A stretch of 64,000 nt of DNA from Palsa-504 sp963769715 (GCA_963769715.1 CAVYNE010000027.1:310001-374000); one strand, 5' to 3'. Positions 24,181 through 33,705 are shown, counted from the stretch's first letter. Notes: generated by a model from the sequence alone, not told the origin. Translations and numbers: made by a program.

Positions 24181-26874
24181 ATGAGGGGAGGGGTGTTGAG
24201 CGAAGAATTCCGGGCGGGCTCGCTGCTGGCGGGGTACCGACTGGAGGAGCGGATCGGCGCGGGCGGGATGGCGGTGGTGTTCCGGGCCCGCGATGAGCGG
24301 CTGGGCCGGCTGGTGGCGCTGAAGATCCTCGCGCCGGGGCTGGCGGAGGACCAGGAGTTCCGGCGGCGGTTCATCGCCGAGTCGCGGGCGGCGGCGAAGG
24401 TGGAGGACCCGCACATCATCCCGATATATGAGGCCGGCGAGGCCGACGGCGTGCTGTTCATCGCGATGCGGTTTGTGGCCGGCGGTGACCTGCGGCGGGT
24501 GCTGGAGCGGGAGCGGGTGCTGGCGCCGGGCCGGGCTGTGGAGTTCATTTCCCCGGTGGCTTCGGCGCTGGATGCCGCGCACCGGGCCGGGCTTGTGCAC
24601 CGCGATGTCAAGCCGGCGAACATCCTGGTCGATGCGAGCCCGGACCGGCCCGATCATGTGTACCTGTCGGACTTCGGCGTGAGCAAGGGGGCGGTGTCGT
24701 CGGCGAGCGTGACCGGGCAGTTCCTGGGCACCCCGAATTACTCGGCGCCGGAGCAGATCCAGTGCCTGGCGGTCGACGGGCGGGTCGATCAGTACGCGCT
24801 GGCGTGCGTGGCCTACCAGTTGCTGACCAGAAAGGTGCCGTTCGAGCGGGACAAGCCTATGGCGGTGCTGTATGCGCACGTGTCCGAGCCGCCGCCGTCC
24901 CTGGTCGCGCGGCGGCCGGACCTGCCCAGTGCCGCGGACCGGGTCCTGGCCCGGGCCATGGCCAAGGCCCCGGAGAACCGGTACGGGTGCTGCCGGGACT
25001 TCGCCGACGCGCTGCGGGAGGCGCTCGACCTGTCCCCTTACCATTCCCGGAGCCCCGCGTCTGCGCTCGATTACCAGCTAACTCAGCCCGTCTCACCGCC
25101 GCCCGGGTCTAACGGGCTGGCTGTGGCCAGGGCTGCGACGGCGGCCGTAACCCCATCCGTTACGGCGAAAAGAAAGCGGTGGCTGACCCTGGTCATGTCA
25201 GTGACAGTCATGCTCGGCATCGCGGCCGTGGCACTAGCGGTTGCCCCCGGACATTCCACCGCGTCGTCGCATCTGCGGCCAGCCACGCGACCAGGGATGC
25301 CTGGGGCCTCGTGCCAGGCCTTTGGCCCGGCCACCGGTCAGACCAGGATCATCGTCTGGAAGCCCTCCCCGCAAGATGTCGAGTGCGTGGGCTACAGCGA
25401 CTCGGGGTTCGTCTTCACCAATCACGCACCCGGCGGCGAGGATCCGCAGCAGGCACTCCAGGACGAGCGCCTGCAGTTTGACCAGCAGCAGGTCTTCCAG
25501 CTGAACCAAAGGGCAGACCAGGCGGCCCAGAATGGCCAGACAGAATTTAGCCTCGTCTACTTCGCGGGAATCACCGCTGGCCCCGACGAAAACTACGATT
25601 CCGGCCAGGCCGAAGAACTGGAAGGCCTGATGGTCGCCCAGGAGAACGCGCTCCAGGGGTCGGGCGCGGTGTTCAAGGTGATCATAGCCAACGGCGGCTC
25701 GAAGATGCAGGACGCCGTCCCCGTCGCCCGGATGATCATCGCGCTGGCCGCTCATGACCTTGGCCTGCTCGGCGTCGTGGGACTCGACCGCAGCATCCAG
25801 CGGGTCAAGCAGGCCATCGGGCTGTTCAATGCCAGCGGAATCCCAGTAGTGGCGACGACCCTGACTGCCGACGGCATCGGCGGCACTTATCCCCATAACG
25901 ATCACTATTACTTCCAGCTTCCACCGAGCAACAGCACGGAAGCCGACCTGATCTTGCACTACATTCAGGAAATCGTCCCGCTGTATTTCAAGCAATCCCG
26001 CAAAGAGTACGACTCCGCCGGGCAGATCCAGGCGCAGAAGATCCTCATCTTCGAGCCGTCGGCCAATCCGGGCGACCTCTTCACCAGCACCCTCGTTGGT
26101 GACCTGAAAAGGGAGGCGCCCCTGTTCCAGGGCTTGCCAACTCCCCAGGTCACGCAGCAGCTACTCGGCAGCCAGCTCTGCGGTGCCGCCACCGTAGACA
26201 TCTACGCGGGACGGCACGACCGGCCGCTGGTCGGCAACGGTCAGTTCTCCGCGTTCCTGCAGCTCATCGAAGATGACTGCCACGGCCAAAAGCCGTTTAT
26301 CATCGCCGACGACGGAGTGAGCCGGTTCATTGCCGACCCCGCTGCGCGCGATCAGTCGGGGCTTGGGGAACCCGAGATCTCGTATGTCACCGAGGGCATC
26401 GCGCTGCTGAATACGCGCAGCGAGTGCCTGCACCCGGCCACAGCTGCGGCGGCGCAGGCTTCCGGGGAACCGGTCAGCTTCTGCACCATCTACGCGGCAA
26501 TCGTCCAGAAGCTGTTCAACCTGCCGAAAGTGCACGGACAGGGTTTGGATTTCCTCTGGACCGGCGAGCGGGTTGGGCTCGCATTCGATGCTGCGGACTT
26601 GTTCATCGACGCTGAGACTAACTACCAGGGTTCGCATCCCGGCGCGATCGGCCGCGCCGAGATCCCCGGCCAGTTCATCAGCGACCCATCATGGCAGGGG
26701 GTGACCGGGCAGATTGACTTCACCGCGAGCCAGCACATCGCCAGCCTGCCGCTGGCCATCGTCCGCATCAAGATCTCCTCGCCCACGGCCACGCCAACCT
26801 GCGGGTACCTCGGGCAGGGACAGGTCTTCGGCCCCGGACCAGGCACCGGACCGTGCCCCGGTGGGTCGGACTAA
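24181..26874 (+). CDS. Transmembrane Ser/Thr protein kinase with type 1 periplasmic-binding ectodomain
   Basis: An 897-residue receptor kinase. The kinase domain (about 17-285) has the glycine loop GAGGMA, Lys48 in VALKIL, HRD at 140-142 in HRDVKPANIL, DFG at 164-166, and SAPEQ; it appears active. A basic juxtamembrane stretch (KRKRW) and one membrane helix (about 334-355) follow, then a ~540-residue extracytoplasmic region resembling branched-chain amino-acid/ABC substrate-binding proteins (LGLLGVVGLDRSIQRVKQAI, NASGIPVVATTLTADGIGG, YYFQLPPSNSTEADLI). Actinobacterial PknB-type receptors usually carry PASTA or beta-propeller sensors; a solute-binding sensor suggests ligand-controlled phosphorylation. 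Start ATG 24181, or GTG 24193 with GGGGAGG just before it; homology begins there although the frame opens at 23950. No neighbour in operon. Confidence 0.88.
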   Translation: MRGGVLSEEFRAGSLLAGYRLEERIGAGGMAVVFRARDERLGRLVALKILAPGLAEDQEFRRRFIAESRAAAKVEDPHIIPIYEAGEADGVLFIAMRFVAGGDLRRVLERERVLAPGRAVEFISPVASALDAAHRAGLVHRDVKPANILVDASPDRPDHVYLSDFGVSKGAVSSASVTGQFLGTPNYSAPEQIQCLAVDGRVDQYALACVAYQLLTRKVPFERDKPMAVLYAHVSEPPPSLVARRPDLPSAADRVLARAMAKAPENRYGCCRDFADALREALDLSPYHSRSPASALDYQLTQPVSPPPGSNGLAVARAATAAVTPSVTAKRKRWLTLVMSVTVMLGIAAVALAVAPGHSTASSHLRPATRPGMPGASCQAFGPATGQTRIIVWKPSPQDVECVGYSDSGFVFTNHAPGGEDPQQALQDERLQFDQQQVFQLNQRADQAAQNGQTEFSLVYFAGITAGPDENYDSGQAEELEGLMVAQENALQGSGAVFKVIIANGGSKMQDAVPVARMIIALAAHDLGLLGVVGLDRSIQRVKQAIGLFNASGIPVVATTLTADGIGGTYPHNDHYYFQLPPSNSTEADLILHYIQEIVPLYFKQSRKEYDSAGQIQAQKILIFEPSANPGDLFTSTLVGDLKREAPLFQGLPTPQVTQQLLGSQLCGAATVDIYAGRHDRPLVGNGQFSAFLQLIEDDCHGQKPFIIADDGVSRFIADPAARDQSGLGEPEISYVTEGIALLNTRSECLHPATAAAAQASGEPVSFCTIYAAIVQKLFNLPKVHGQGLDFLWTGERVGLAFDAADLFIDAETNYQGSHPGAIGRAEIPGQFISDPSWQGVTGQIDFTASQHIASLPLAIVRIKISSPTATPTCGYLGQGQVFGPGPGTGPCPGGSD

Positions 26875-27316
26875 GGTCGGCTAAAGCGCATTCGCCTCCC
26901 GCTCCCGGAGCAGCCTGCGCAGGACCGTCACCAGCGCGTTCGCCCGGCACGGCAGTCCGGTCCCGCGTTCAGTGACCGGCCCGTAAAGCACTTCTCGGGT
27001 AACTCGGTGCGTCTTCCGGACCGCGAGTAGCTTGGCGGGCGTGCCGGTGCGCCAGGCATGCCAGGACCTGGCCCAGCGCCCTGACCGCCCGGCGCCATAA
27101 CGACCAGGTCGGGACGCAGCGGAAGCGGAATTCCCGCCCTCGGGTACCAGGTCGCGGTCGTGCGTCGCGCCGGTCCGCAACGCCAGGAACGCACCGGATG
27201 GCCGGCTGCAGGTCCCAGCTCCCTCAGCCCGGGATCACCCGGCAAGCGCGCGCAGGTGTACGATTTCGTCACCCGCAACCAGCCACCTCCCCGCTCACAA
27301 TGCGAAGGGAGCTGAG
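26875..27316. other. Intergenic stretch, no recognised gene
   Basis: About 440 bases downstream of the kinase. Minus-strand frames are open (one ends RLLREREANAL then stop near 26881) but match no family I can name. The last bases AAGGGAGCTGAG serve the gene at 27317. Confidence 0.4.
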
Positions 27317-27775
27317 ATGGCCCGTCAAGGCAGCCTGGAGCTGCTTGAAGATCCTGTCGCCACAGCGCTTTTCGGCTCGGCCAACCCGGCGAGGCTGGCC
27401 TACACCTGGATGGATGGCAGCCCGAGAGTCGTGCCGATCTGGTTCCACTGGAATGGTGATCAATTCATCCTCGGATCTCCGCAGAAGGCTCCCAAGCTCA
27501 AGGCACTCGCCGCAGACCCCAGAGTGGCGCTCACCATCGACGACAACTCCTTCCCGCACAAGGTGCTGCTCGTGCGGGGACGTTCGAGCATCGAGCTGCT
27601 GGATGATGTGGTCCCTGAGTATGCGCTATCGGCGACGCGGTATTTCGGGCCAGAACAGGGTCCGGCCTGGGTCAGCACGCTCCGCGGGAAGCCCATGGCG
27701 CGCATCGCCATCACGCCGGGCTGGGCCGGGATACTGGATTTCCAGACTCGCTTCCCTAGCGCCATGGGCCTGTAG
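27317..27775 (+). CDS. Pyridoxamine 5'-phosphate oxidase-like split-barrel protein
   Basis: A 152-residue flavin- or F420-binding split-barrel protein. RLAYTWMDGSPRVVPIWFHW (about 26-45), FILGSPQKAPKLKALAADPR (50-69) and VALTIDDNSFPHKVLLVRG form the core barrel; the KxxAL...DPRVALTID pattern is typical of the PNPOx-like/FDOR group in actinobacteria. It probably reduces or binds an aromatic or quinone-like substrate with F420 or FMN. ATG is preceded by AAGGGAG at 6 bases. It stands alone. Confidence 0.84.
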   Translation: MARQGSLELLEDPVATALFGSANPARLAYTWMDGSPRVVPIWFHWNGDQFILGSPQKAPKLKALAADPRVALTIDDNSFPHKVLLVRGRSSIELLDDVVPEYALSATRYFGPEQGPAWVSTLRGKPMARIAITPGWAGILDFQTRFPSAMGL

Positions 27776-28030
27776 CGCCGCATAGAAGTCGGCTCCTCTA
27801 ACGCGGCGAGCTGAAGCGTCCCCGGCCCCGGCACGGGGTCTGCGGACCCATCCGCTCCTGCCGCGCTTGGTACGGCTCGCGCTGGCAAGGAGTGGGCGCG
27901 GTGTCGGAGCATGATGACCTTCACCGAGCTGGCCTCAGTTCCGTCCGATCGTCCCGCGGCGCGCGACGTGAGAGGCCTAGACGTGTCGGCGGTCCCGCGA
28001 TCCCGGGTTCGATCCGACCGACGCTGACCG

Positions 28031-28075
28031 GCTTGCATAATAATGCATAGCCGCCGTGCGCGAAGAACGCCCGCT
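28031..28075. repeat. 45-bp repeat with TGCATAA palindrome, copy 2
   Basis: Matches 9562-9606 at 37 of 45 positions. Core TGCATAATAATGCAT with conserved CGCCGT..CGCG.AGAAC downstream. Like copy 1 it sits just upstream of a plus-strand gene (minimal zincin, 28094). Confidence 0.6.
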
Positions 28076-28093
28076 TCTTCCGCTTTGGGTGCG

Positions 28094-28432
28094 ATGAGGT
28101 GTTATGCCATCCCCGTCAGGGCTGACCGTCGCGGCCCCGCCGCGTTGGACAATGGACTGGTGATCGAGGTTGAACCCAACGTCGCGGTGACGGTCGAGCA
28201 CCGGCCGGGACCTCCTGGCCTGCTCGGCCTCTACGAGGGCATCCCGCTGACCAGCCGCACCACGCAGTGCGGGGGAGTGCTGCCCGACCGCATCACCATC
28301 TACCGCCAGGCGACCTGCGCGATCTGCCATACCGAGCAGGAAGTCGCCAACCAGGTCCGCCGTACCGTCATCCACGAGATCGCCCATCATTTCGGCATCG
28401 ACGACAACCGGCTCAGCGAACTCGGCTGGTAA
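28094..28432 (+). CDS. Minimal zincin metallopeptidase
   Basis: A 112-residue member of the small bacterial metallopeptidase (zincin_1) family. The zinc motif HEIAHHFGIDDNRL (HExxHxxGxxD) is intact, preceded by the typical GLYEGIPLTSRTTQCGGVLP and DRITIYRQATCAICHTEQEV. Peptidase activity of the family is little studied. Homology starts only at about residue 20 (LDNGLVIEVEPN): the usual N-terminal helix is absent or degraded, so the protein may be 5'-altered. ATG 28043 is in frame but lies inside the TGCATAATAATGCAT repeat, so 28094 is preferred. Confidence 0.72.
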   Translation: MRCYAIPVRADRRGPAALDNGLVIEVEPNVAVTVEHRPGPPGLLGLYEGIPLTSRTTQCGGVLPDRITIYRQATCAICHTEQEVANQVRRTVIHEIAHHFGIDDNRLSELGW

Positions 28433-28696
28433 GACCTGGATACGATCCGCCCGAATGCACACATCTGGCGCATGGGGCGCGTGCCGAGGTCTGAGTTCGC
28501 CGGCGTGTCGCCGCCGCAGAGACCCTGATTCCGGCCGTGGTCAGCAGGAAGCTCCGCAGTTCCTCGGCAACGAACCCGCCGTCAATTGTCCTGCTGGACC
28601 CGCGGGCAGGGACTTCAGGGTGATGTCGCGGATAGCCCGTGGCCCCGCTGCCAGCCAGGGGTGCCAGGCCCCTCGCGCCGGATGACCATGGCTGGG

Positions 28697-29752
28697 TCAT
28701 TGCGCGGTGTCCCGGTCGTTGACGAGAACAGCCGCCCCGTCGAAAAGGCCGGCCTTGAGGTCCTGCAGCGCCTGTTGTGCTCGTGACATCGGGTACACAT
28801 GGGTGGTGGCCCGGACGTGGTGACGGATGGCGAATGCGAGGAACTCCCGGCCATCGTGACGGGTGTTGGAGGTGACGCTGCGTAGTTCCTTCTCATAGAA
28901 CAGCTCGTGCTCATAGTTCAGCGGCGGTGTGTCGGTCAGATGGATCCCGGCAACGGCGAGGACTCCCCCACGGTCGAGTGCCCGCATCGCGACTGGCACG
29001 AGATCCCCGACTGGCGCGAACAGGATCGCGCTGTCCAGGGGTTCCGGCGGGGAGTCATACGCGCCCCTCGCCGACGCAGCGCCTAGCTCGAGCGCCAGCC
29101 GCTGGGACGCCTCGCCGCGGGTCAGGGCATGGACAGTCGCACCTTGCGCCAGCGCTACCTGAGCGACCAGGTGGGCGCTGTCGCCGAATCCGTACAATCC
29201 GAGCTTGCCGCGGGCCGGCAGCGATGCGCGCAGCAGCGCCCGGTAGCCGATGATCCCGGCGCACAGCAGCGGCGCCAGCTCGACGTCAGCGACGTCGGCG
29301 GGCAGCCGGTAGGCGAACGCCGCCGGCACGGTGGTGTACTCTGCGTAGCCACCGTCGGCATCCCAGCCGGTGTAGAGCGAGTCAGGGCACAGATTCTCGT
29401 TGCCGCGGCGGCAGTAGACGCAGGTCCCGTCGGTGTACCGCAGCCACGCGACGCCAACCCGGTCCCCGACGACGTAATCGGTAACGCCGTCGCCCAGTGC
29501 CGCTACCGGGCCCACGACCATGTGACCGGGTGTGACGTGCTCACGGTGCACCGGCAGATCGCCCTCGCTGACGTGCAGGTCAGTGCGGCAGACGGCGCAG
29601 GCTAGGACCTGAACCAGCAGTTCGCCGGGAGCTGGGCCGGCACAGGTTTCTCCACGTACCTCAGCGGGCTGGTCTCGATCGGTCCTGGCTGGCTGACCAC
29701 CCACGCCTGCATCGTTTTCGAGCTGCCAACAGTCATCCCTTACCCCTATCAT
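28697..29752 (-). CDS. Zinc-dependent alcohol dehydrogenase (MDR family)
   Basis: An MDR-family alcohol dehydrogenase of about 350 residues. Catalytic-zinc ligands appear as Cys in ACAVCRTDLH, His in PGHMVVG and Cys in LLCAGIIGY. The structural-zinc cysteines are in CVYCRRGNENLC; the Rossmann motif LYGFGDSAHLVAQVALAQG follows. PVHREHVTPGH and YTGWDADGGYAEYTTVPAAF place it near the AdhA zinc-binding subgroup. The usual Glu after the His (GHE) is Met here. Oxidises alcohols or reduces aldehydes with NAD(P). Start uncertain: ATG 29752 is used, with GTG at 29743 as alternative; the frame is open to 29833. Confidence 0.85.
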   Translation of the reverse strand: MIGVRDDCWQLENDAGVGGQPARTDRDQPAEVRGETCAGPAPGELLVQVLACAVCRTDLHVSEGDLPVHREHVTPGHMVVGPVAALGDGVTDYVVGDRVGVAWLRYTDGTCVYCRRGNENLCPDSLYTGWDADGGYAEYTTVPAAFAYRLPADVADVELAPLLCAGIIGYRALLRASLPARGKLGLYGFGDSAHLVAQVALAQGATVHALTRGEASQRLALELGAASARGAYDSPPEPLDSAILFAPVGDLVPVAMRALDRGGVLAVAGIHLTDTPPLNYEHELFYEKELRSVTSNTRHDGREFLAFAIRHHVRATTHVYPMSRAQQALQDLKAGLFDGAAVLVNDRDTAQ

Positions 29753-29833
29753 GATCGTCCGGGCGGCCATCGGGCAGTGGCCGGAACGGGCGAGCGCGTA
29801 GGCCCTGGACTTGCCGGGCGGTCCTCTGCTCAC

Positions 29834-30422
29834 AAGCGATACGGGCAGCGATCGTCCGTCCCCCGGTCAGCTCCTCGGCGCAGGCAACCGCGGCGCGCCG
29901 GATCGAGCCGGCCATCAACGGGGGGCCAGCCGTGCGATCCCATCCCTGGCCGTCACGCTCACGCCCGCAGGGACCTTGCGGGCGATCCCCATGCAGGCCC
30001 TCCCCGCCTTGCTCCCCTGCCGGGCTCGTGCACGGCGCGCTTAGCCAGCCAGGGCTCCGGTCATTCTCGGAATGTGAGATTCAGGGTGGCTATGGGACGG
30101 GCGGGGTTTCGTGCGGCTCAGCGCCGTCCGGGCGCAGTGCCGGTGAACCCGGCGAGACGGAGGACGGCGACGGCTGTATTGCGGGCGGCGGCCATATATT
30201 GAGTCGTTCAAGCTGTGACATTTTCATCTCGCGGGCTTGCTACCACCTCACCGGTACGGCTGGTGCGGCCAAAACCAATATTCGTCGCTGCCGATTCCGG
30301 GCGCCTGCGGCCTTTCCGATTGGCTGCCATGTGGATGGCATATCGACCATTCTCGGCCGGAGTGTCGCCGCCCCCACCTGTGTGAGGCTGACTGCGGCGT
30401 ACCCTTGTCTGACGGCGGCCTG
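29834..30422. other. Intergenic stretch, no recognised gene
   Basis: About 590 bases upstream of the alcohol dehydrogenase. No family, RNA gene or clear promoter was recognised on either strand; composition drops in GC around 30190-30400. Confidence 0.4.
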
Positions 30423-30730
30423 TCACGTCTTCGGGCCGAATATCCCTAGTGGCTGTGCCACGAGCCGGACGACTATGCCGGTCTCGTCCAGCTCGAATTC
30501 GGCGGTGATGCCGGGCTGGCCCTTCACTTCGAACCGCAGGCCCCGCCCAGCCGCAGCTCGAAGGGCGGGGCGCCGGGCGTGGCGACGGTCAGCAACCGGT
30601 CGCCCTTCTGGGCGACCACTACCTCGACCGGGCCCATGGTGTAGGTGCCGCACAGGCGGCGAAGAACCTCCGGGTCCTGCGCCCGGGCGTCCGGCAGCCG
30701 GCCGAACCGCAGCGGTTCGACCGACTCAGT
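30423..30730 (-). pseudogene. Serine hydrolase (beta-lactamase-like) C-terminal domain fragment
   Basis: Minus-strand translation gives EPLRFGRLPDARAQDPEVLR, then TYTMGPVEVVVAQKGDRLL, TVATPGAPPFEL, and after a frameshift GLRFEVKGQPGITAEFELDE and TGIVVRLVAQPLGIFGPKT then stop at 30423. This is the lipocalin-like C-terminal domain (DUF3471 type) found after beta-lactamase/S12 peptidase domains. The catalytic domain is gone and the piece is frameshifted. Confidence 0.65.
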
Positions 30731-31350
30731 GTGATGCCTAGGCCAGGGTAGCCTCTGGGGTCAAGTTAGCGCACGACACGCGGCATGAGAGTGAGCCGCT
30801 TCGGACGTTAGTTGATCGTCCGAGAGGTGTCCGGGCAGTCGGTCACTTGTAGATATCGATGAGGGTAAGCAAGGCTGTAGCTATGCGCTTCGATGCTAAT
30901 GATGTCGGCGATCTGCGCAACGAGGTGGACCGGTCGTCTTCCCGCTCGGTGGCGATGACGCGAGGTATTCTTTCGCCCGGATGACTAACCGCACTTCGGC
31001 TACCCAGCCTCGCGCGGAGGCAGGTTGCAGGCCAGTCCCGGGTTGAACGGCAGTGTGCGTAGGCCGGCCGCAGGGCTTGGATCGGGAGCGACTCTTGACA
31101 ATCGGGCCACGGAGCGTCAACGTGACAGTGGGCAAAAGCCCGGGTGGGGGGCCGATGAAGCGCCTTATCGCATTCTGGCTTGACCGGGGGCACCGCCCTG
31201 GTCCAGCGTAGCCAGCCACCTTGCCGTAAAGAGTTCTGTCTTGTGCCGGAATCCATGGTCCCGGTAATTGTCCGGCTACTGGACTCGCATGTGACCAGCT
31301 GACCTGGGCCCGCGGGACGCAAAGGGGATGGCTAGTTCGGAGGGGACAGC
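30731..31350. other. Intergenic stretch, no recognised gene
   Basis: About 620 bases. A 41-codon plus-strand frame starts at ATG 30858 (MRVSKAVAMRFDANDVGDL) but lacks a ribosome-binding site and homology, so it is not called. The end carries GGAGGGGACAGC, the ribosome-binding site of the gene at 31351. Confidence 0.4.
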
Positions 31351-33330
31351 ATGCATTCGTGGCTCGTATGGCTGGTAGTCGCGGTCGTTTGCGTAGTGCT
31401 GGGGTTTGTCGGCTACCACTTCTCCGTGCGCACGCTGCGGTTCGTCGCGGCGTTCTTCGCGCTGGCTGTCGTGGTGGTGGTCACCCGATATGGGGTAGCG
31501 CATAAAGGCGCCGGGGAGCACGCCGACCTTGTGAACTCGTTCACGCAAGGGTTCGATGCGCTCAGCCAAGCCTTCTTCCAGCCACTGCTCGGTCACAATA
31601 ATCCCATGCCCGGGCGGATCGGATGGCTCGTCGTCATTGGCTTGCTCGTTTTCGGGTACCGAGAACTCGAGGTATGGGCGATGTGCTGGCAGCCGCCCAC
31701 CGTAGATCTGTCGGCCCTTGGCGGCGACCAGCAGGGCAAGCAGAACGGCAGTGCGTCAGGCGGACAAGACAAAGCCGCGACAGATCAGCGCCATGACGAA
31801 GTCGCGAACGAACTCAGATTCCGGCTGCCCGCGGTCGCGGTCAAAGCGCCAGCGATCCTACCCGGCGGCACCAAGGTAGCCGGACTCGTTTCCATCGCCG
31901 AGAGCACCGGCAACAATGCCGGCGGCCTCGCGGGTGCGATCATCGATTTTGTCGGGACGCTGTGGCCGAACCCGCGGCAGTATCAGGTTCGGATCCGGGT
32001 TGAGCCCGGTAACAAGCGCCAAGCCGCCGGTAGCGTGATCGTGACGGTCGACCTCGAGGACTCCCGGACCGGAGAGAGCATCGCGACTAAGACCTTGCCC
32101 GCGGGCCAGGATGAAGCCGCCTGCGTGGTCGCGGGCTACGTCGCTCGGCAGATCTTCAGCGCGGATCCCACAGCACCACCCTGGTGTTATGGCTCATCCG
32201 ACGGCAACGATCTCGCCGCCTTGCTGATGGCGTGGCAGGAGCGAGTCTACCCTAAGTCCTCGCGCGAGGTCCATGAGGCCAGGTCCAGGCAAATGGAGAT
32301 TCTCGAGAGGGGAGCATCCGGTAGCTGCTGTGCTGGTGTCAGCAGATATGAGCTTGCCCAGCTCTACGATATCGAGGGCTATCATGTGGAGGCGCTTCGG
32401 CTGCACGCGATGAACCGGGAGCAGTATCCCCGCTTCTACCGCGGCCGGTACCGGCTTGGCATGTCTCTTGAAATGATAGCCAATCCAAAATTCGAGCTGA
32501 AAGGTGAGAAAACTAGGGTAATCCTTGGTGAGTGCCTGGATATCCTCGACCGATGTCGCGTTACGCACGGCCGCCAAGGCAGGGTCGACATTAAGCACAT
32601 TGAACTTGGAAAGCCGTTGCCGCGCCCCCTAAGGATGGAGCTCCTGACGGCCGCGCAGGACGAGCTGTGCGCCGTCCGACGGCAACTGACCCTCTGGCGC
32701 GTCATTGGGGCAGCGTTCGTGCACCGTGATGAGCGGGCGATATGGAAGCACTACTGGCGGCGCGCAGAGCGCGAGCGCTTTCACGACGGTGCGCGTGTCG
32801 CCGAGTTGCTTGTCGCCGTTCGCCAGAGCTTGAATGGAAAGAAAGGCGCCGGGCCCGTCGGCCGAGGCCCGTCGGCAGCCGCGCGCAGGGTCATTAATGA
32901 ATATAACCGGTTGAGAGGCATGTGGATAGCGGCCGTCATTACAGGTGACAGGGCAACGATCAGAGCGGTGTTGAAATCTGATGGTAATTACCGGCCTGGC
33001 AAGCATACGGAGCCGCGCCCGCGTGCACAGGGAACGCGGTGGGTGCCGTGGCAGCACAGCACACCATCCTGGCAGGCCGCATATAATACTGCATGCCTGT
33101 ACGCCGCGCTGACAGGAAAGTACGGCGAAAAAAGGATGGGTGAACGAGTAGTTACTAGCCTAATACGTTGCGTTAACGATCCTCATTGCGAGATGGGGCG
33201 GCCATCGGATTGGATCAAAAAAGACCCAGATTTCTCGTCTGTCCGGTCGTCGGAACCATTCAAAACATTCTTCGATGACCTCTGGGAAAGAGATCACCAG
33301 GACGTAAACCCCGTACCGGCTCACCATTGA
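31351..33330 (+). CDS. Large membrane-anchored TPR-like protein
   Basis: A 659-residue protein of unknown function. Helices at about 4-24, 29-46 and 89-106 anchor the N-terminus. A Gly/Ser/Lys linker (125-150) leads to a cytoplasmic region with a beta-rich part (about 155-270: ELRFRLPAVAVKAPAILPGG, QVRIRVEPGNKRQAAGSVIV) and a helical part (about 290-645) with solenoid-like helices (ELAQLYDIEGYHVEALRLHA, AAYNTACLYAALTG, CVNDPHCEMGRPSDWIKKDP). The end DPDFSSVRSSEPFKTFFDDL resembles the closing TPR of bacterial TPR-end proteins. Codon use is somewhat less GC-biased than neighbours. Well-placed ribosome-binding site; single gene. Confidence 0.8.
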   Translation: MHSWLVWLVVAVVCVVLGFVGYHFSVRTLRFVAAFFALAVVVVVTRYGVAHKGAGEHADLVNSFTQGFDALSQAFFQPLLGHNNPMPGRIGWLVVIGLLVFGYRELEVWAMCWQPPTVDLSALGGDQQGKQNGSASGGQDKAATDQRHDEVANELRFRLPAVAVKAPAILPGGTKVAGLVSIAESTGNNAGGLAGAIIDFVGTLWPNPRQYQVRIRVEPGNKRQAAGSVIVTVDLEDSRTGESIATKTLPAGQDEAACVVAGYVARQIFSADPTAPPWCYGSSDGNDLAALLMAWQERVYPKSSREVHEARSRQMEILERGASGSCCAGVSRYELAQLYDIEGYHVEALRLHAMNREQYPRFYRGRYRLGMSLEMIANPKFELKGEKTRVILGECLDILDRCRVTHGRQGRVDIKHIELGKPLPRPLRMELLTAAQDELCAVRRQLTLWRVIGAAFVHRDERAIWKHYWRRAERERFHDGARVAELLVAVRQSLNGKKGAGPVGRGPSAAARRVINEYNRLRGMWIAAVITGDRATIRAVLKSDGNYRPGKHTEPRPRAQGTRWVPWQHSTPSWQAAYNTACLYAALTGKYGEKRMGERVVTSLIRCVNDPHCEMGRPSDWIKKDPDFSSVRSSEPFKTFFDDLWERDHQDVNPVPAHH

Positions 33331-33470
33331 CACTGGTGCCTCATTCAATAAAGTTGACCTCTCTACCGGCTTGAGCGAGCCGAGGTGCGCGGTGCTGTGA
33401 CCAGCAGGTCGCGGATGGCTGCCCTAGCAGGCGCGGCAGTCGTCCCCCTCGACCTCCTGCCTCCCCGGCC

Positions 33471-33705
33471 AGCCGGGACGAGACCGAGAAGCGCGCGTTC
33501 CGCATGCTGGGGCTACTCGGCGCCGACTTCCCGGCCTGGAACCTCGCCGCCCTCATCGGCACCGATGTCAATGACGCCGAGCAACTGCTCAAGCAGTTCG
33601 TAGACGCGGTCCTCGTCGATATCGCCGGCGTCGACGCGACCGGACTCATCCGGTACCGGCTCCATGACCTGCTGCGCGACTTCGCCAGGGACATTCGGGG
33701 GCGTC
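33471..33705 (+). pseudogene. NB-ARC/SARP-type regulator fragment
   Basis: SRDETEKRAFRMLGLLGADF, PAWNLAALIGTDVNDAEQLL, KQFVDAVLVDIAG and RYRLHDLLRDFAR match the winged-helix segment after the NB-ARC ATPase of AfsR/SARP-like regulators. About 78 residues of a roughly 900-residue protein remain and neither P-loop nor DNA-binding domain is present. It overlaps the 3' end of the gene on the other strand. Confidence 0.62.

Noticed and set aside
30858..30983. 41-codon ORF (MRVSKAVAMRFDANDV...)
   Set aside because: No ribosome-binding site, no homology, and open frames on the other strand are equally long.
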